Source: Anaerolineales bacterium
Lineage (GTDB): Bacteria; Chloroflexota; Anaerolineae; Anaerolineales; Villigracilaceae
DNA length: 64,000 bases
Direction: 5' to 3'
NCBI GenBank assembly: GCA_030680795.1
Contig: JAUXUL010000001.1
Span: forward strand, 1 to 64,000
The notes beneath the pieces were generated by a model that was given only the letters and a program-made list of their open reading frames with translations, made no database searches and had not been told where the DNA came from. The translations under genes and the position numbers were made by a program. Positions 43,546 to 51,443 of this stretch are shown in pieces. Every line of letters begins with the position of its first letter. The stretch's first letter is position 1.

Positions 43546-45345
43546 ATGATAAAACATTCTGATTTTAAGCCCATTCACACCATCCTCATCCCGCTTGTGC
43601 ATGAGGGTCCAGGTTTGGATGCGCTCGAACTTGCGCGCCATTTTGACGCGGAAATCCTCCTTGTGGGCGTGGTGGTTGTTCCGCCCGATCAATCATTGAG
43701 CGTTGGCGCGATGGCCGCGCGCGCCTTGCGGAAACAATTACGCCATTATGGAAAAGATGAACGCATTACCAGCAAATCACAGATCATCGTTTCCCATCAA
43801 CCGTGGAACGAACTCTCAAACCTTTTGCAGAAGGAGAAGCCAGACCTGCTCTGCCTGGAGTGGGATTCTCATCTGACTGCCTTAGGCGTGACCACAAATG
43901 ACGTATTGACGCGCCCTCCTTGCGACGTCGCTTTGGTGCGCGGAAAAATTACCAGTAAACCGAAGCAGGTCCTCGTTCCAGTAAGAGGCGGACCTCATGC
44001 GGAGTTATCTTTGCGTGTCGGTTTGGGCCTGCATCCAAAAGGGGTCACGGCTCTTCATCTTCGTAAAACAGATGATCCTGATGATGGAAGCGATGCGCCG
44101 TTCAAGGGTCTGGAGCGCGTGCTGAAGCAAATGCCTGATGTGCAGAAACAAATTGTAGTTACGGAGGACGCAGCGCAATCGATCATTGACAATGCCAAAC
44201 GGGCAGATGTGATTATTTTGGGTGCAACCTCCCAGCCCGTTACAAGTTCCGTTTCGCTGGGCGCTTTTGCAGACCGCATATTGCGAGATGCGCCTGGCGT
44301 GGTCATTGCTGTAAAAAGCGGGCGGCCACTGCCTCAGTTTAATTATGACGAAAGCGCGGGCGTGCAAGCCATTTCGATTTTGGTGGATAAATGGTTTGCT
44401 GAAAATACGTTTCATGCGGATGAATTCAAACAATTGAATGAACTGGTTGAATTGAAACGCCAGCAAGGTGTGAGTATCAGCCTGGCTTTGCCCGCGTTGA
44501 ATGAAGAAGAGACGGTCAGTAAAGTATTAAAGATGATGAAAAAAGAATTGGTGGGGAAATTCCCGTTGTTGGATGAGATCGTTTTGATCGATTCCAATTC
44601 AACCGATCGCACGCGCGAGATCGCGGAGCAGGAGGGTGTCCCTGTTTACATCCACCAACATTTGCTTGAACGATTAAGACCAAGAACAGGCAAAGGCGAG
44701 GCCTTGTGGAAGAGCCTGCTGGTCACGCGTGGAGATATCATCGTGTGGATTGATACGGATATTGTTAATATCCATCCGCGTTTTGTGTACGGCATTCTGG
44801 GACCGATGCTGATCAATCCGCAGGTTCAATTTGTAAAAGGGTTTTATCGCCGGCCTTTGAGGGTAGGCGATAAAATGCAGGCGGGCGGCGGAGGGCGCGT
44901 AACCGAATTGACGGCACGTCCTTTGTTGAATCTGTTTTATCCCGAACTTTCGGGCGTGGTGCAGCCGCTTTCGGGAGAATATGCGGGCAGGCGTGAGGCA
45001 TTGGAACGCGTACCGTTCTTTTCCGGCTACGGCGTCGAGACAGGTTTGTTAATTGACATTTACGAAAAGTATGGCTTGAATGCCATCGCGCAGGTTGACC
45101 TGCTTGAACGCATTCATCACAACCAGCCCCTGGAGGCATTGAGCAAAATGTCTTTCGAGATCATCCAGGCGGTCATTCACAAACTGGAGAATCGGCTGGG
45201 GTATGCGGTGCTTGAAGACGTGAACCGCTCCATGAAATTGATCAGATACAACTCTAAAGGTTATTTTCTGGATGTCGAAGAGATCGCCGAACGCGAACGT
45301 CCGCCGATGATCGAAGTGCAGGAATATGTGGAAAGAAAACGATGA
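43546..45345 (+). CDS. gpgS: Fusion of two universal stress domains to glucosyl-3-phosphoglycerate synthase (GT81)
   Basis: About 599 residues from the ATG at 43546. Residues ~10-130 and ~138-260 are two UspA-like domains (HTILIPLVHEGPGLDALELA; QVLVPVRGGPHAELSLRVG), the second ending in a region like the Usp ATP loop (GATSQPVTSSVSLGAFADRILRDAP). Residues ~310-590 are GT81: LPALNEEETVSKVL, DSNSTDRTREIA, WIDTDIVNIHP with the metal-binding DTD, and FFSGYGVETGLLIDIYEKYG. GpgS joins glucose from a nucleotide sugar to 3-phosphoglycerate. The Usp fusion is unusual and may link synthesis to ATP level or stress. The next gene, a phosphatase, overlaps by 4 bp. Confidence 0.88.
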   Translation: MIKHSDFKPIHTILIPLVHEGPGLDALELARHFDAEILLVGVVVVPPDQSLSVGAMAARALRKQLRHYGKDERITSKSQIIVSHQPWNELSNLLQKEKPDLLCLEWDSHLTALGVTTNDVLTRPPCDVALVRGKITSKPKQVLVPVRGGPHAELSLRVGLGLHPKGVTALHLRKTDDPDDGSDAPFKGLERVLKQMPDVQKQIVVTEDAAQSIIDNAKRADVIILGATSQPVTSSVSLGAFADRILRDAPGVVIAVKSGRPLPQFNYDESAGVQAISILVDKWFAENTFHADEFKQLNELVELKRQQGVSISLALPALNEEETVSKVLKMMKKELVGKFPLLDEIVLIDSNSTDRTREIAEQEGVPVYIHQHLLERLRPRTGKGEALWKSLLVTRGDIIVWIDTDIVNIHPRFVYGILGPMLINPQVQFVKGFYRRPLRVGDKMQAGGGGRVTELTARPLLNLFYPELSGVVQPLSGEYAGRREALERVPFFSGYGVETGLLIDIYEKYGLNAIAQVDLLERIHHNQPLEALSKMSFEIIQAVIHKLENRLGYAVLEDVNRSMKLIRYNSKGYFLDVEEIAERERPPMIEVQEYVERKR

Positions 45346-45905
45346 CGGTTCTCTGGCTTATCCGTCACGGACAGACGGATTGGAATCTGACGGGCAGGTG
45401 GCAGGGACAGGCGCCTGACGCGCCAGGATTAAATGAGGCAGGACGCGCACAAGCGCTTGCCCTTCGTGATGAACTGAAGGATGTGCGTTTTTCCGCGATT
45501 TATTCCAGCGAAATGCTGCGCGCCAGGCAAACCGCCGAGTTGATCGCTGAACCCCTGGGCTTGACCGTCACCCTCGAGCCGCGTTTGCGAGAAATGAATC
45601 TCGGCGCGTGGGAGGGAATGCTCTCCAGTGACATCGAAGTGCAATATCCGCAGGAACTGGCAGAACGCGCACGTGATCCTTTTCATGCTCGAGCGCCGCA
45701 AGGCGAATCCCCTTTGGAAGTGGCGGAACGCGTGATTGCGGCAGTGAATGATATCGCCACAAAACATCAGGACGAATCAGTATTGATCGTTGCACATGGC
45801 GTTTCGCTGGCAGTCATTATCTGCCACGCGCTAGGCATTCAAATTGACAAAGTGTATGAGCACGTTCCTGAAAACGGGAAACCTTATCGGGTAGAATGGG
45901 AATGA
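45342..45905 (+). CDS. Histidine phosphatase, probable glucosyl-3-phosphoglycerate phosphatase
   Basis: 187 residues. LIRHGQTDWN holds the RHG nucleophile motif; the second His is in VLIVAHGVSLAV, and EMNLGAWEGM carries the acid region. The ATG overlaps the GpgS stop (ATGA), so the two are made together. Mycobacterial GpgP is of this same histidine-phosphatase type, which supports removal of the phosphate from glucosyl-3-phosphoglycerate. General phosphoglycerate mutase-like activity cannot be excluded. Confidence 0.85.
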   Translation: MTVLWLIRHGQTDWNLTGRWQGQAPDAPGLNEAGRAQALALRDELKDVRFSAIYSSEMLRARQTAELIAEPLGLTVTLEPRLREMNLGAWEGMLSSDIEVQYPQELAERARDPFHARAPQGESPLEVAERVIAAVNDIATKHQDESVLIVAHGVSLAVIICHALGIQIDKVYEHVPENGKPYRVEWE

Positions 45906-45953
45906 AATTGTTTGGGTTATACTTTCAAAATCCAATAACCATTCGGAGATGAT

Positions 45954-46412
45954 ATGAATGTAGCTTCCTGTATGAAACGAAACGTGGTTTCCATTCCATT
46001 GACCGCCAGGATCCGTGAAGCCGCCGCCATCATCGTAAAAAAACATATCGGTTTACTGCCTGTGATCGATCGGAAGGGGAAACCGGTTGGCGTAATCGGG
46101 CTGCGCGATTTGCTAAATCTCGAACTGCCGGATTTTGTCAAGTTTGTGGAAGATGTGGATTTTGTCCACGATTTTGGCGCAGTGGAAGAGACCCGACCGC
46201 CCGCAAAGATGCTGAAAAAAACCATCCGTTCTTTGATGCGGCCTGTAATTACTGTCGAGGGGGATTGCGGCCTCCTTCGCGCATATGCCTTGATGCTGCA
46301 ACAAAACCTGCACGACATTCCAGTGGTGTCAAAAGACGGGCGGCTGGTTGGGATTGCTTCCCGCGTGGATGTCGGCGTTGCCATCCTTTCCACCTGGTCC
46401 AAGGTGGAATGA
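45954..46412 (+). CDS. Tandem CBS-domain protein
   Basis: 152 residues. Two CBS motifs: LPVIDRKGKPVGVIGLRDLL and IPVVSKDGRLVGIASRVDVG. CBS pairs bind adenine nucleotides and act as energy or ionic-strength sensors. The TGA overlaps the ATG of the next permease gene, so it probably regulates that transporter. A TATACT-type -10 box lies at 45917-45922 upstream. Confidence 0.92.
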   Translation: MNVASCMKRNVVSIPLTARIREAAAIIVKKHIGLLPVIDRKGKPVGVIGLRDLLNLELPDFVKFVEDVDFVHDFGAVEETRPPAKMLKKTIRSLMRPVITVEGDCGLLRAYALMLQQNLHDIPVVSKDGRLVGIASRVDVGVAILSTWSKVE

Positions 46413-47701
46413 TGCCCATATTCCCAGTCCTCCTTTCCAGTCTCATCTTTTTTGGAAGCCTCATTCTCATCTTTTCCGAGAAGATCAACCGTTCTATCGT
46501 CGCTATTGCCGGGTCGGTGTTGATGATCGGAGCGGGAAAATTTCTGGGTTTTTATTCAGAAGAAGCCGCAATCGAAGCGATCGATTTCAACACGCTGGGG
46601 CTTTTGATGGGCATGATGATCTTGGTCGCCATGCTCGAACCAACCGGATTCTTTGAATACCTCGCGGTGCTCGCCGCACGTGCGTCAAAAGGAAAGCCCG
46701 TGCGTCTGTTCATCCTTCTGGGAGGCATAACCACCATCCTTTCCATGTTCCTTGATAACGTGACGACTGTGGTATTGATCGCGCCCGTGACCATTCTTAT
46801 CAGCGAGATCCTCGGTGTCAGCGCTCTCCCCTATCTTATAGCGGAGGCGCTGTTATCGAATACGGGAGGGGTTGCCACCCTGGTGGGCGATCCGCCCAAC
46901 GTGTTGATCGGCTCCGCGGCAAACCTGTCCTTCATCGATTTCCTTGTGTATTCCCTGCCCATTGTCCTTGTCGCATGGGTGGCTGCGTTGATCCTTTTAC
47001 TATACCTGTTCAAAAATGAATTGTCCAAACGCCCGCGCAGAAGCAAGGCCGTGATGAAACTCATACCCGCCGAAACACTCAACCAGCCTGAGACAGCCCG
47101 CCGGATTTTGGTCGTGTTGGGCGGGGCAGTATTATTTTTCTTCGTGCATCACCTGTTGCATATCGAACCGGCTTTTATTGCGCTCAGCGCCGCCGCAATT
47201 GCCTTGATCTGGGTCCAGCCCGATATTCAGGAAGTATTGAAGAAGGTGGAATGGAGTGTGCTTCTTTTCTTCGGCGCTCTTTTTATCATGGTTGGAGGGC
47301 TGCAGCATTCGGGAGTACTTAAAATGGTGGCCGGAATATTTGATGCCGCAACTGATGTTTCCCCGGTTCTGTTTGGGGTTTTGATTATTTGGGTTGTGGC
47401 CGGCCTTTCCGCCGTGGTGGATAATGTGCCGATTACCATCGCATTGATTCCCATCGTCAAAGAACTGGGAGCGACCGGCATTAATATAACGCCATTGTGG
47501 TGGGCGCTTGTATTTGGCGCAGGCTTTGGCGGCAACGGCACGATCATCGGCTCCACTGCGAACATCATCGTTGCCTCACTTTCCGAAAAAACGCGCACAC
47601 CCATCACAGCATCCCTGTGGATTAAACGCGGCCTGCCTGTCATGCTGTTGACCTGTCTCATTGCCAGCATCCTGTTTGCCATTTTATACAAGGTCTTCTA
47701 G
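46409..47701 (+). CDS. SLC13/ArsB/NhaD-type ion permease
   Basis: About 430 residues from the first of two adjacent ATGs (46409; the second is 46412). Ten or more membrane helices. FLDNVTTVVLIAPVTI and GGVATLVGDPPNVLIGSAANLSFIDF, then GFGGNGTIIGSTANIIVASLSEK near the C terminus, are the re-entrant loop motifs of the ArsB/NhaD/citrate-transporter superfamily. Substrate cannot be fixed: Na+/H+, arsenite and anions all occur in the family. Coupled to the CBS gene by overlap. Confidence 0.85.
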   Translation: MMPIFPVLLSSLIFFGSLILIFSEKINRSIVAIAGSVLMIGAGKFLGFYSEEAAIEAIDFNTLGLLMGMMILVAMLEPTGFFEYLAVLAARASKGKPVRLFILLGGITTILSMFLDNVTTVVLIAPVTILISEILGVSALPYLIAEALLSNTGGVATLVGDPPNVLIGSAANLSFIDFLVYSLPIVLVAWVAALILLLYLFKNELSKRPRRSKAVMKLIPAETLNQPETARRILVVLGGAVLFFFVHHLLHIEPAFIALSAAAIALIWVQPDIQEVLKKVEWSVLLFFGALFIMVGGLQHSGVLKMVAGIFDAATDVSPVLFGVLIIWVVAGLSAVVDNVPITIALIPIVKELGATGINITPLWWALVFGAGFGGNGTIIGSTANIIVASLSEKTRTPITASLWIKRGLPVMLLTCLIASILFAILYKVF

Positions 47702-47802
47702 TTCCATTGGTAAATGGGCGCAGCCATGTCAAAATACGGCTATTACAGGAGAAATTGTTTCACATCCAAACAGAAGCGGGTATACTTTAATCGTAACATT
47801 CG

Positions 47803-49077
47803 ATGAGCATCTTTCTGCAACTTGCCTTTCTCCTTTCGATCATCCTGCTCTCTGCAAAGATGGCGGGATATTTAAGTATTCGCATCGGCCAGCCCTCGGT
47901 ATTGGGGGAGCTTTTGGTTGGCATTTTACTTGGTCCCTCCCTCATCAATTTGCTCAATCTCTCTTTCATTGAGCACGAACTCACAGAGACGGTTGCCAAA
48001 CTTGGCGAACTCGGCGTGTTGTTGCTCATGTTCCTCGCGGGATTGGAATTACATTTCGGCGAGATGAGACAGAATCTACGTGTAGCCGCTTTTGCTGGGT
48101 TAATGGGCGTGGTCTGGCCTGTTTTGCTGGGATGGGGCGCTGGTCTGCTTTTTGGTTTGGATCAGTCTGCTTCGATCTTTCTTGGACTGATACTTGGCGC
48201 CACCAGCGTGAGCATCTCCGCCCAGACGTTGATCGAGCTAAAGGTGTTGCGCAGCCGTGTTGGAATAAGCCTGCTCGGCGCGGCAGTGTTTGACGATGTA
48301 TTGATCATCTTATTGCTTTCTGTATTTCTCGCCCTGCAAGGCGGGGGCGGAAGCAGTTACGATATTTTATTGATCATCGTCCGCATGGTCTTGTTCCTTG
48401 CCCTTTCGGTGATGTTTGGCTTATGGGCGTTGCCATGGATCATCCGACGTATCTCCAAACTTCCTGTCAGCCAGGGCTTGCTTACTATTTCTCTCGTCAT
48501 TATGCTGGCCTATGGCATCGCTTCGGAGTATTTTGGCGGCATGGCGGCCATCACAGGCGCATTTTTGGCTGGCTTGATGTTGGCGCGCACACCTGAAAAA
48601 GAGAGAATCGAATCAGGTATGCACGCGCTTGCTTATGGATTGTTCGTACCGATCTTCTTCGTCAACATTGGTCTATCCATTGATCTGCGCGAGTTCCAAT
48701 TACAGGCATTGCTCTTTACAGTTGTTATTATTCTGGTGGCAGTTGCCGGCAAATGGCTTGGCTCGGGCTGGGGCGCGCGGCTGGGCGGACTTTCGCAACG
48801 CGAATCGATTCAACTCGGCGCGGGGATGATCTCGCGCGGCGAAGTGGGGCTGATCGTTGCAAGTGTGGGGAAACTCGCAGGTTTGGTTAACCCAGAGGAG
48901 TTTTCCGCAATTGTCGTCATGGTGCTGATCACCACCTTGATCACACCGCCCATCCTGCGCGCATTGTTTACGCAAAAGGAAGATAAGGCGAAGAAAATGC
49001 AACTCGAAGCGGAGCAGGTTCCGGCTTCGTCTGCAACGTCCCCGCAGGGGGATGCGAATGAATTGGAGGTGTCCTAA
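47803..49077 (+). CDS. CPA2 (KefB-like) monovalent cation:proton antiporter
   Basis: 424 residues, about 12 membrane helices, no TrkA-N domain. QPSVLGELLVGILLGPSLI, LGELGVLLLMFLAGLELHF, GAAVFDDVLIILLLS (the paired acidic site in helix 5) and GMISRGEVGLIVASVG are typical of CPA2. It likely exchanges K+ or Na+ for H+. The RCK domain that usually gates Kef proteins is missing; the three small PII-like proteins encoded directly after it may replace it. No clear Shine-Dalgarno; a TATACT box lies about 20 bp upstream. Confidence 0.92.
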   Translation: MSIFLQLAFLLSIILLSAKMAGYLSIRIGQPSVLGELLVGILLGPSLINLLNLSFIEHELTETVAKLGELGVLLLMFLAGLELHFGEMRQNLRVAAFAGLMGVVWPVLLGWGAGLLFGLDQSASIFLGLILGATSVSISAQTLIELKVLRSRVGISLLGAAVFDDVLIILLLSVFLALQGGGGSSYDILLIIVRMVLFLALSVMFGLWALPWIIRRISKLPVSQGLLTISLVIMLAYGIASEYFGGMAAITGAFLAGLMLARTPEKERIESGMHALAYGLFVPIFFVNIGLSIDLREFQLQALLFTVVIILVAVAGKWLGSGWGARLGGLSQRESIQLGAGMISRGEVGLIVASVGKLAGLVNPEEFSAIVVMVLITTLITPPILRALFTQKEDKAKKMQLEAEQVPASSATSPQGDANELEVS

Positions 49078-49439
49078 TGTATTTGATCATCCTGTTTTTA
49101 CATAATCCAGACCTGTTGGAAGAACTGTTAAAAGAATGGAATGATGAAGGCGTGGATGGCGCGACAGTGCTCTTTAGCACGGGTATGGAGCGGCTTCTTC
49201 AAAAGCAGGGAATACGCGATGATATTCCGCTCATTCCTTCGCTGGATGATTTTTATAAAGCGCCGGAAACACTCAGCCGTACGATCTTTGCAGTCATAAA
49301 AGAAGAAGCCCAGATCGATAAAGTTCTCGCCGCCACGCAACGTGTGACGGGAGATTTGAATACTCCCGGAGCTGGTGTGTTTCTTGTCATGCCGGTATTG
49401 AAGACATACGGTTTTATAGAACAAGGGAGAAAAAAATGA
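49077..49439 (+). CDS. PII-like small regulatory protein
   Basis: 120 residues, strand-helix-strand-strand-helix-strand ferredoxin-like fold: MYLIILFLHNPDLLEELLKEW at the front and FAVIKEEAQIDKVLAATQRVTGDL, then GVFLVMPVLKTYGF at the end. No uridylylated Tyr loop. The start overlaps the last base of the antiporter stop codon. It may form trimers that bind a nucleotide and gate the antiporter. Confidence 0.65.
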   Translation: MYLIILFLHNPDLLEELLKEWNDEGVDGATVLFSTGMERLLQKQGIRDDIPLIPSLDDFYKAPETLSRTIFAVIKEEAQIDKVLAATQRVTGDLNTPGAGVFLVMPVLKTYGFIEQGRKK

Positions 49440-49774
49440 CACAAAGCCCAGTTCAATTATTATTGGTGGCAGTCATTCAAGATCAAGACCTTGAGACCGC
49501 AACCAAGGCCTTGCAGGGCCTTGGCGCATCGCTGACTTATCTTTCAAGCGCGGGCGGTTTCCTGAGCCGCCGCAATGCCACCTTGTTGATCGGTCTGCCT
49601 GCTGAAAAGAAAAATGAAGCCTTCGCAGCATTGCAGGAAGCCTGCCGCCAGCGCGTTGAATATATGACCCTTCCGCTCGAAGGCTCGTCCATGCCGATGC
49701 CCGCGCCTGTGCCAGTCACCGTCGGCGGCGCGACTGTGTTTGCGTTACCGGTTGAAAGATTCGAACAGATTTGA
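49436..49774 (+). CDS. Cyclic-di-AMP receptor-like PII protein (DarA/CdAR type)
   Basis: 112 residues. QLLLVAVIQDQDLETATKALQGLGASLTYLSS followed by AGGFLSRRNATLLIGL matches the DarA/PstA pattern, in which S/T-x-G-G-F-L binds the nucleotide. The C-terminal GGATVFALPVERFEQI is also typical. Starts 4 bp inside the previous gene. Binding of c-di-AMP would connect the antiporter to turgor control. Confidence 0.8.
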   Translation: MTQSPVQLLLVAVIQDQDLETATKALQGLGASLTYLSSAGGFLSRRNATLLIGLPAEKKNEAFAALQEACRQRVEYMTLPLEGSSMPMPAPVPVTVGGATVFALPVERFEQI

Positions 49775-49809
49775 TTTCGCTTTTTGCGCCGTCCTTCCCT
49801 AGCACTGTG

Positions 49810-49828
49810 CCCGCCAGGGCAAGTGTGC
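49810..49828. repeat. 19-bp repeat, copy 2
   Basis: Identical to 42210-42228. It lies in a 145-bp gap between two DarA-like genes, which otherwise holds only Gly/Cys-free non-coding sequence ending in a GAAGGAG ribosome site. Confidence 0.7.
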
Positions 49829-49919
49829 GAAGCACCCTGCGGGCGGCGCAAAAATCGCCGCCGAGGTTTGTACTGAGTCTGTCGAAGTGACGGCGGTTTG
49901 AGCAGAAGGAGAATTCACT

Positions 49920-50180
49920 ATGAAAATGATCATTATCATTGTGCAAGACAACGATGCCGATATGCTTACCCAGGCGCTTACCGCGGGAAGTTTCCGCGTA
50001 ACGCGTGTGGCCTCCACGGGTGGTTTTTTACGGAGCGGGGTTGTGACTATGCTGCTCGGAGTGCAGGCAGACCAGGTGGATGCGGTCTTACAAACAGTTC
50101 GCAATTCACTGCCCTCCATAGCCGATCAAAAACGCGCCACTCTCTTTGTAGTGCCTGTGCAGCACTTCGAGCAAGTTTAA
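49920..50180 (+). CDS. Short DarA-like cyclic-di-AMP receptor paralogue
   Basis: 86 residues, shorter than the preceding paralogue because the extended B-loop is missing. MKMIIIIVQDNDADMLTQAL, then VASTGGFLRSGVVTMLLGVQ and the ending TLFVVPVQHFEQV all align with the 112-residue protein. The TGGFL core is intact. AGAAGGAG site 9 nt before the ATG. Two DarA copies in one antiporter locus is uncommon; mixed trimers are possible. Confidence 0.78.
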   Translation: MKMIIIIVQDNDADMLTQALTAGSFRVTRVASTGGFLRSGVVTMLLGVQADQVDAVLQTVRNSLPSIADQKRATLFVVPVQHFEQV

Positions 50181-50181
50181 T

Positions 50182-51384
50182 ATGAAAAATAATTTACGCT
50201 TTGCATTTGCATTCATAACATTGCTCGCGGCAATGCTCGCCTGCGCAAATCCTTTAAGTGGAACTGCGCCCGCAACTGCAAACGTGGAGACAGTTGTCGC
50301 CGCGACACTGGACGCGCTGACCGCTTACGCGCCTGCGCCTGAAGTGAGCGCAACGCCTCTTCCTTTAACCGTTAGCCTGCTCCCGCATTCGATGTATTTT
50401 ATCAACAACGACAGCGCCGGACTCGCGCAAGTCTATCGCCTGGATCAAGCGGGTGTTACCGTCACACAACTCACCTTCGAACCTGCCAATGTAGACGACT
50501 ACGATGTTTCGATGCTGGACGGCAGTGTCGTCTATGTTTCCAATAATCAATTGCTGACCATCCATGCGGATGGAAGCAGCCGCAGTACGATCTTTGATGG
50601 CTTTTCGGTCAACAGCCCGGTCTGGTCGCCCAACGGCGAGACGATCGCCTATGCTTACAAAGGTTTAAATTTCTATTCCATCGTGAGCGGACAGTCCAAC
50701 CGCGTGCTGGAAGACCAGATTGACGACCTGGGCGGCGGGCAAACTTTTCCACGCGAATTATATTGGCCTGAAGTTTATTCAGCCGATGGAAACAAACTGA
50801 TCGTCACACTCGCATATTACGAAGGCGCATCCAGCGCGATCTACTATCCGAACGGCGGGGCGCTGGTCCGCTTGAGTGGAGACGAAGGCGCGATCATTTG
50901 TTGCGGTGATTATCACCTCGCCAGCGATGGTACTGTGTTATTCGCCGCCAACCCAAGCTCAGGCATGTTCAACGCCGGTCTCTGGCGGGTGGATACGGCT
51001 ACAGGGAATGTGACCACCTTGCTCCTGACAAGTTATGATACCAACCCCGATGAAGTTGCCGATAATCCCTTCCTGGCCGCGGATGGTCAACTATATTTCT
51101 TTTATGCCAGCGTTCCCAACGCGGATGATTTTATCAACGATCCGCCCTTGCAAATCGTGCGCTCTGCGGCGGATGGTGTAACGGGCCGGACTGTCCTGCG
51201 CCCGGAAACATTCCAAAATATGAATGAAGCGCTTTGGGCGCCGGATGCCAGCTTTGTGATCGTCGCCAATCCAGCAGTTCCTGAAATCTATCAGGGCGGC
51301 GCGGCGCAGTTGTATTACACCGACGGTCAAAAAGCCATGCTTCCGCTGTTACCGTTCGCATCGAAAATGAAGTGGGGACCGTAA
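50182..51384 (+). CDS. Lipoprotein with WD40/TolB-like beta-propeller
   Basis: 400 residues. Signal peptide with lipobox AMLAC (Cys20) and a short Ala/Thr stalk. The rest shows repeating strands with PVWSPNGETIAYAY, LASDGTVLFAANP and EALWAPDASFVIVANP, i.e. TolB/PD40-type blades. The D-x-S-L/W-SPDG repeats fit six or seven blades. Surface-exposed; partner unknown. Only one base separates it from the DarA-like gene stop, but its function seems unrelated. Confidence 0.82.
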   Translation: MKNNLRFAFAFITLLAAMLACANPLSGTAPATANVETVVAATLDALTAYAPAPEVSATPLPLTVSLLPHSMYFINNDSAGLAQVYRLDQAGVTVTQLTFEPANVDDYDVSMLDGSVVYVSNNQLLTIHADGSSRSTIFDGFSVNSPVWSPNGETIAYAYKGLNFYSIVSGQSNRVLEDQIDDLGGGQTFPRELYWPEVYSADGNKLIVTLAYYEGASSAIYYPNGGALVRLSGDEGAIICCGDYHLASDGTVLFAANPSSGMFNAGLWRVDTATGNVTTLLLTSYDTNPDEVADNPFLAADGQLYFFYASVPNADDFINDPPLQIVRSAADGVTGRTVLRPETFQNMNEALWAPDASFVIVANPAVPEIYQGGAAQLYYTDGQKAMLPLLPFASKMKWGP

Positions 51385-51403
51385 CGATTTGCCAATTGAT
51401 ATT

Positions 51404-51438
51404 AAAAAAGCCTTCGTCATTTATGACGAAGGCTTTTT
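51404..51438. terminator. Bidirectional terminator
   Basis: AAAAAAGCCTTCGTCAT-tt-ATGACGAAGGCTTTTT, near-perfect 15-bp stem with A and T tracts on both sides. It ends the propeller-lipoprotein gene (+) and the ABC exporter operon (-). Confidence 0.93.
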
Positions 51439-51443
51439 ACTAA

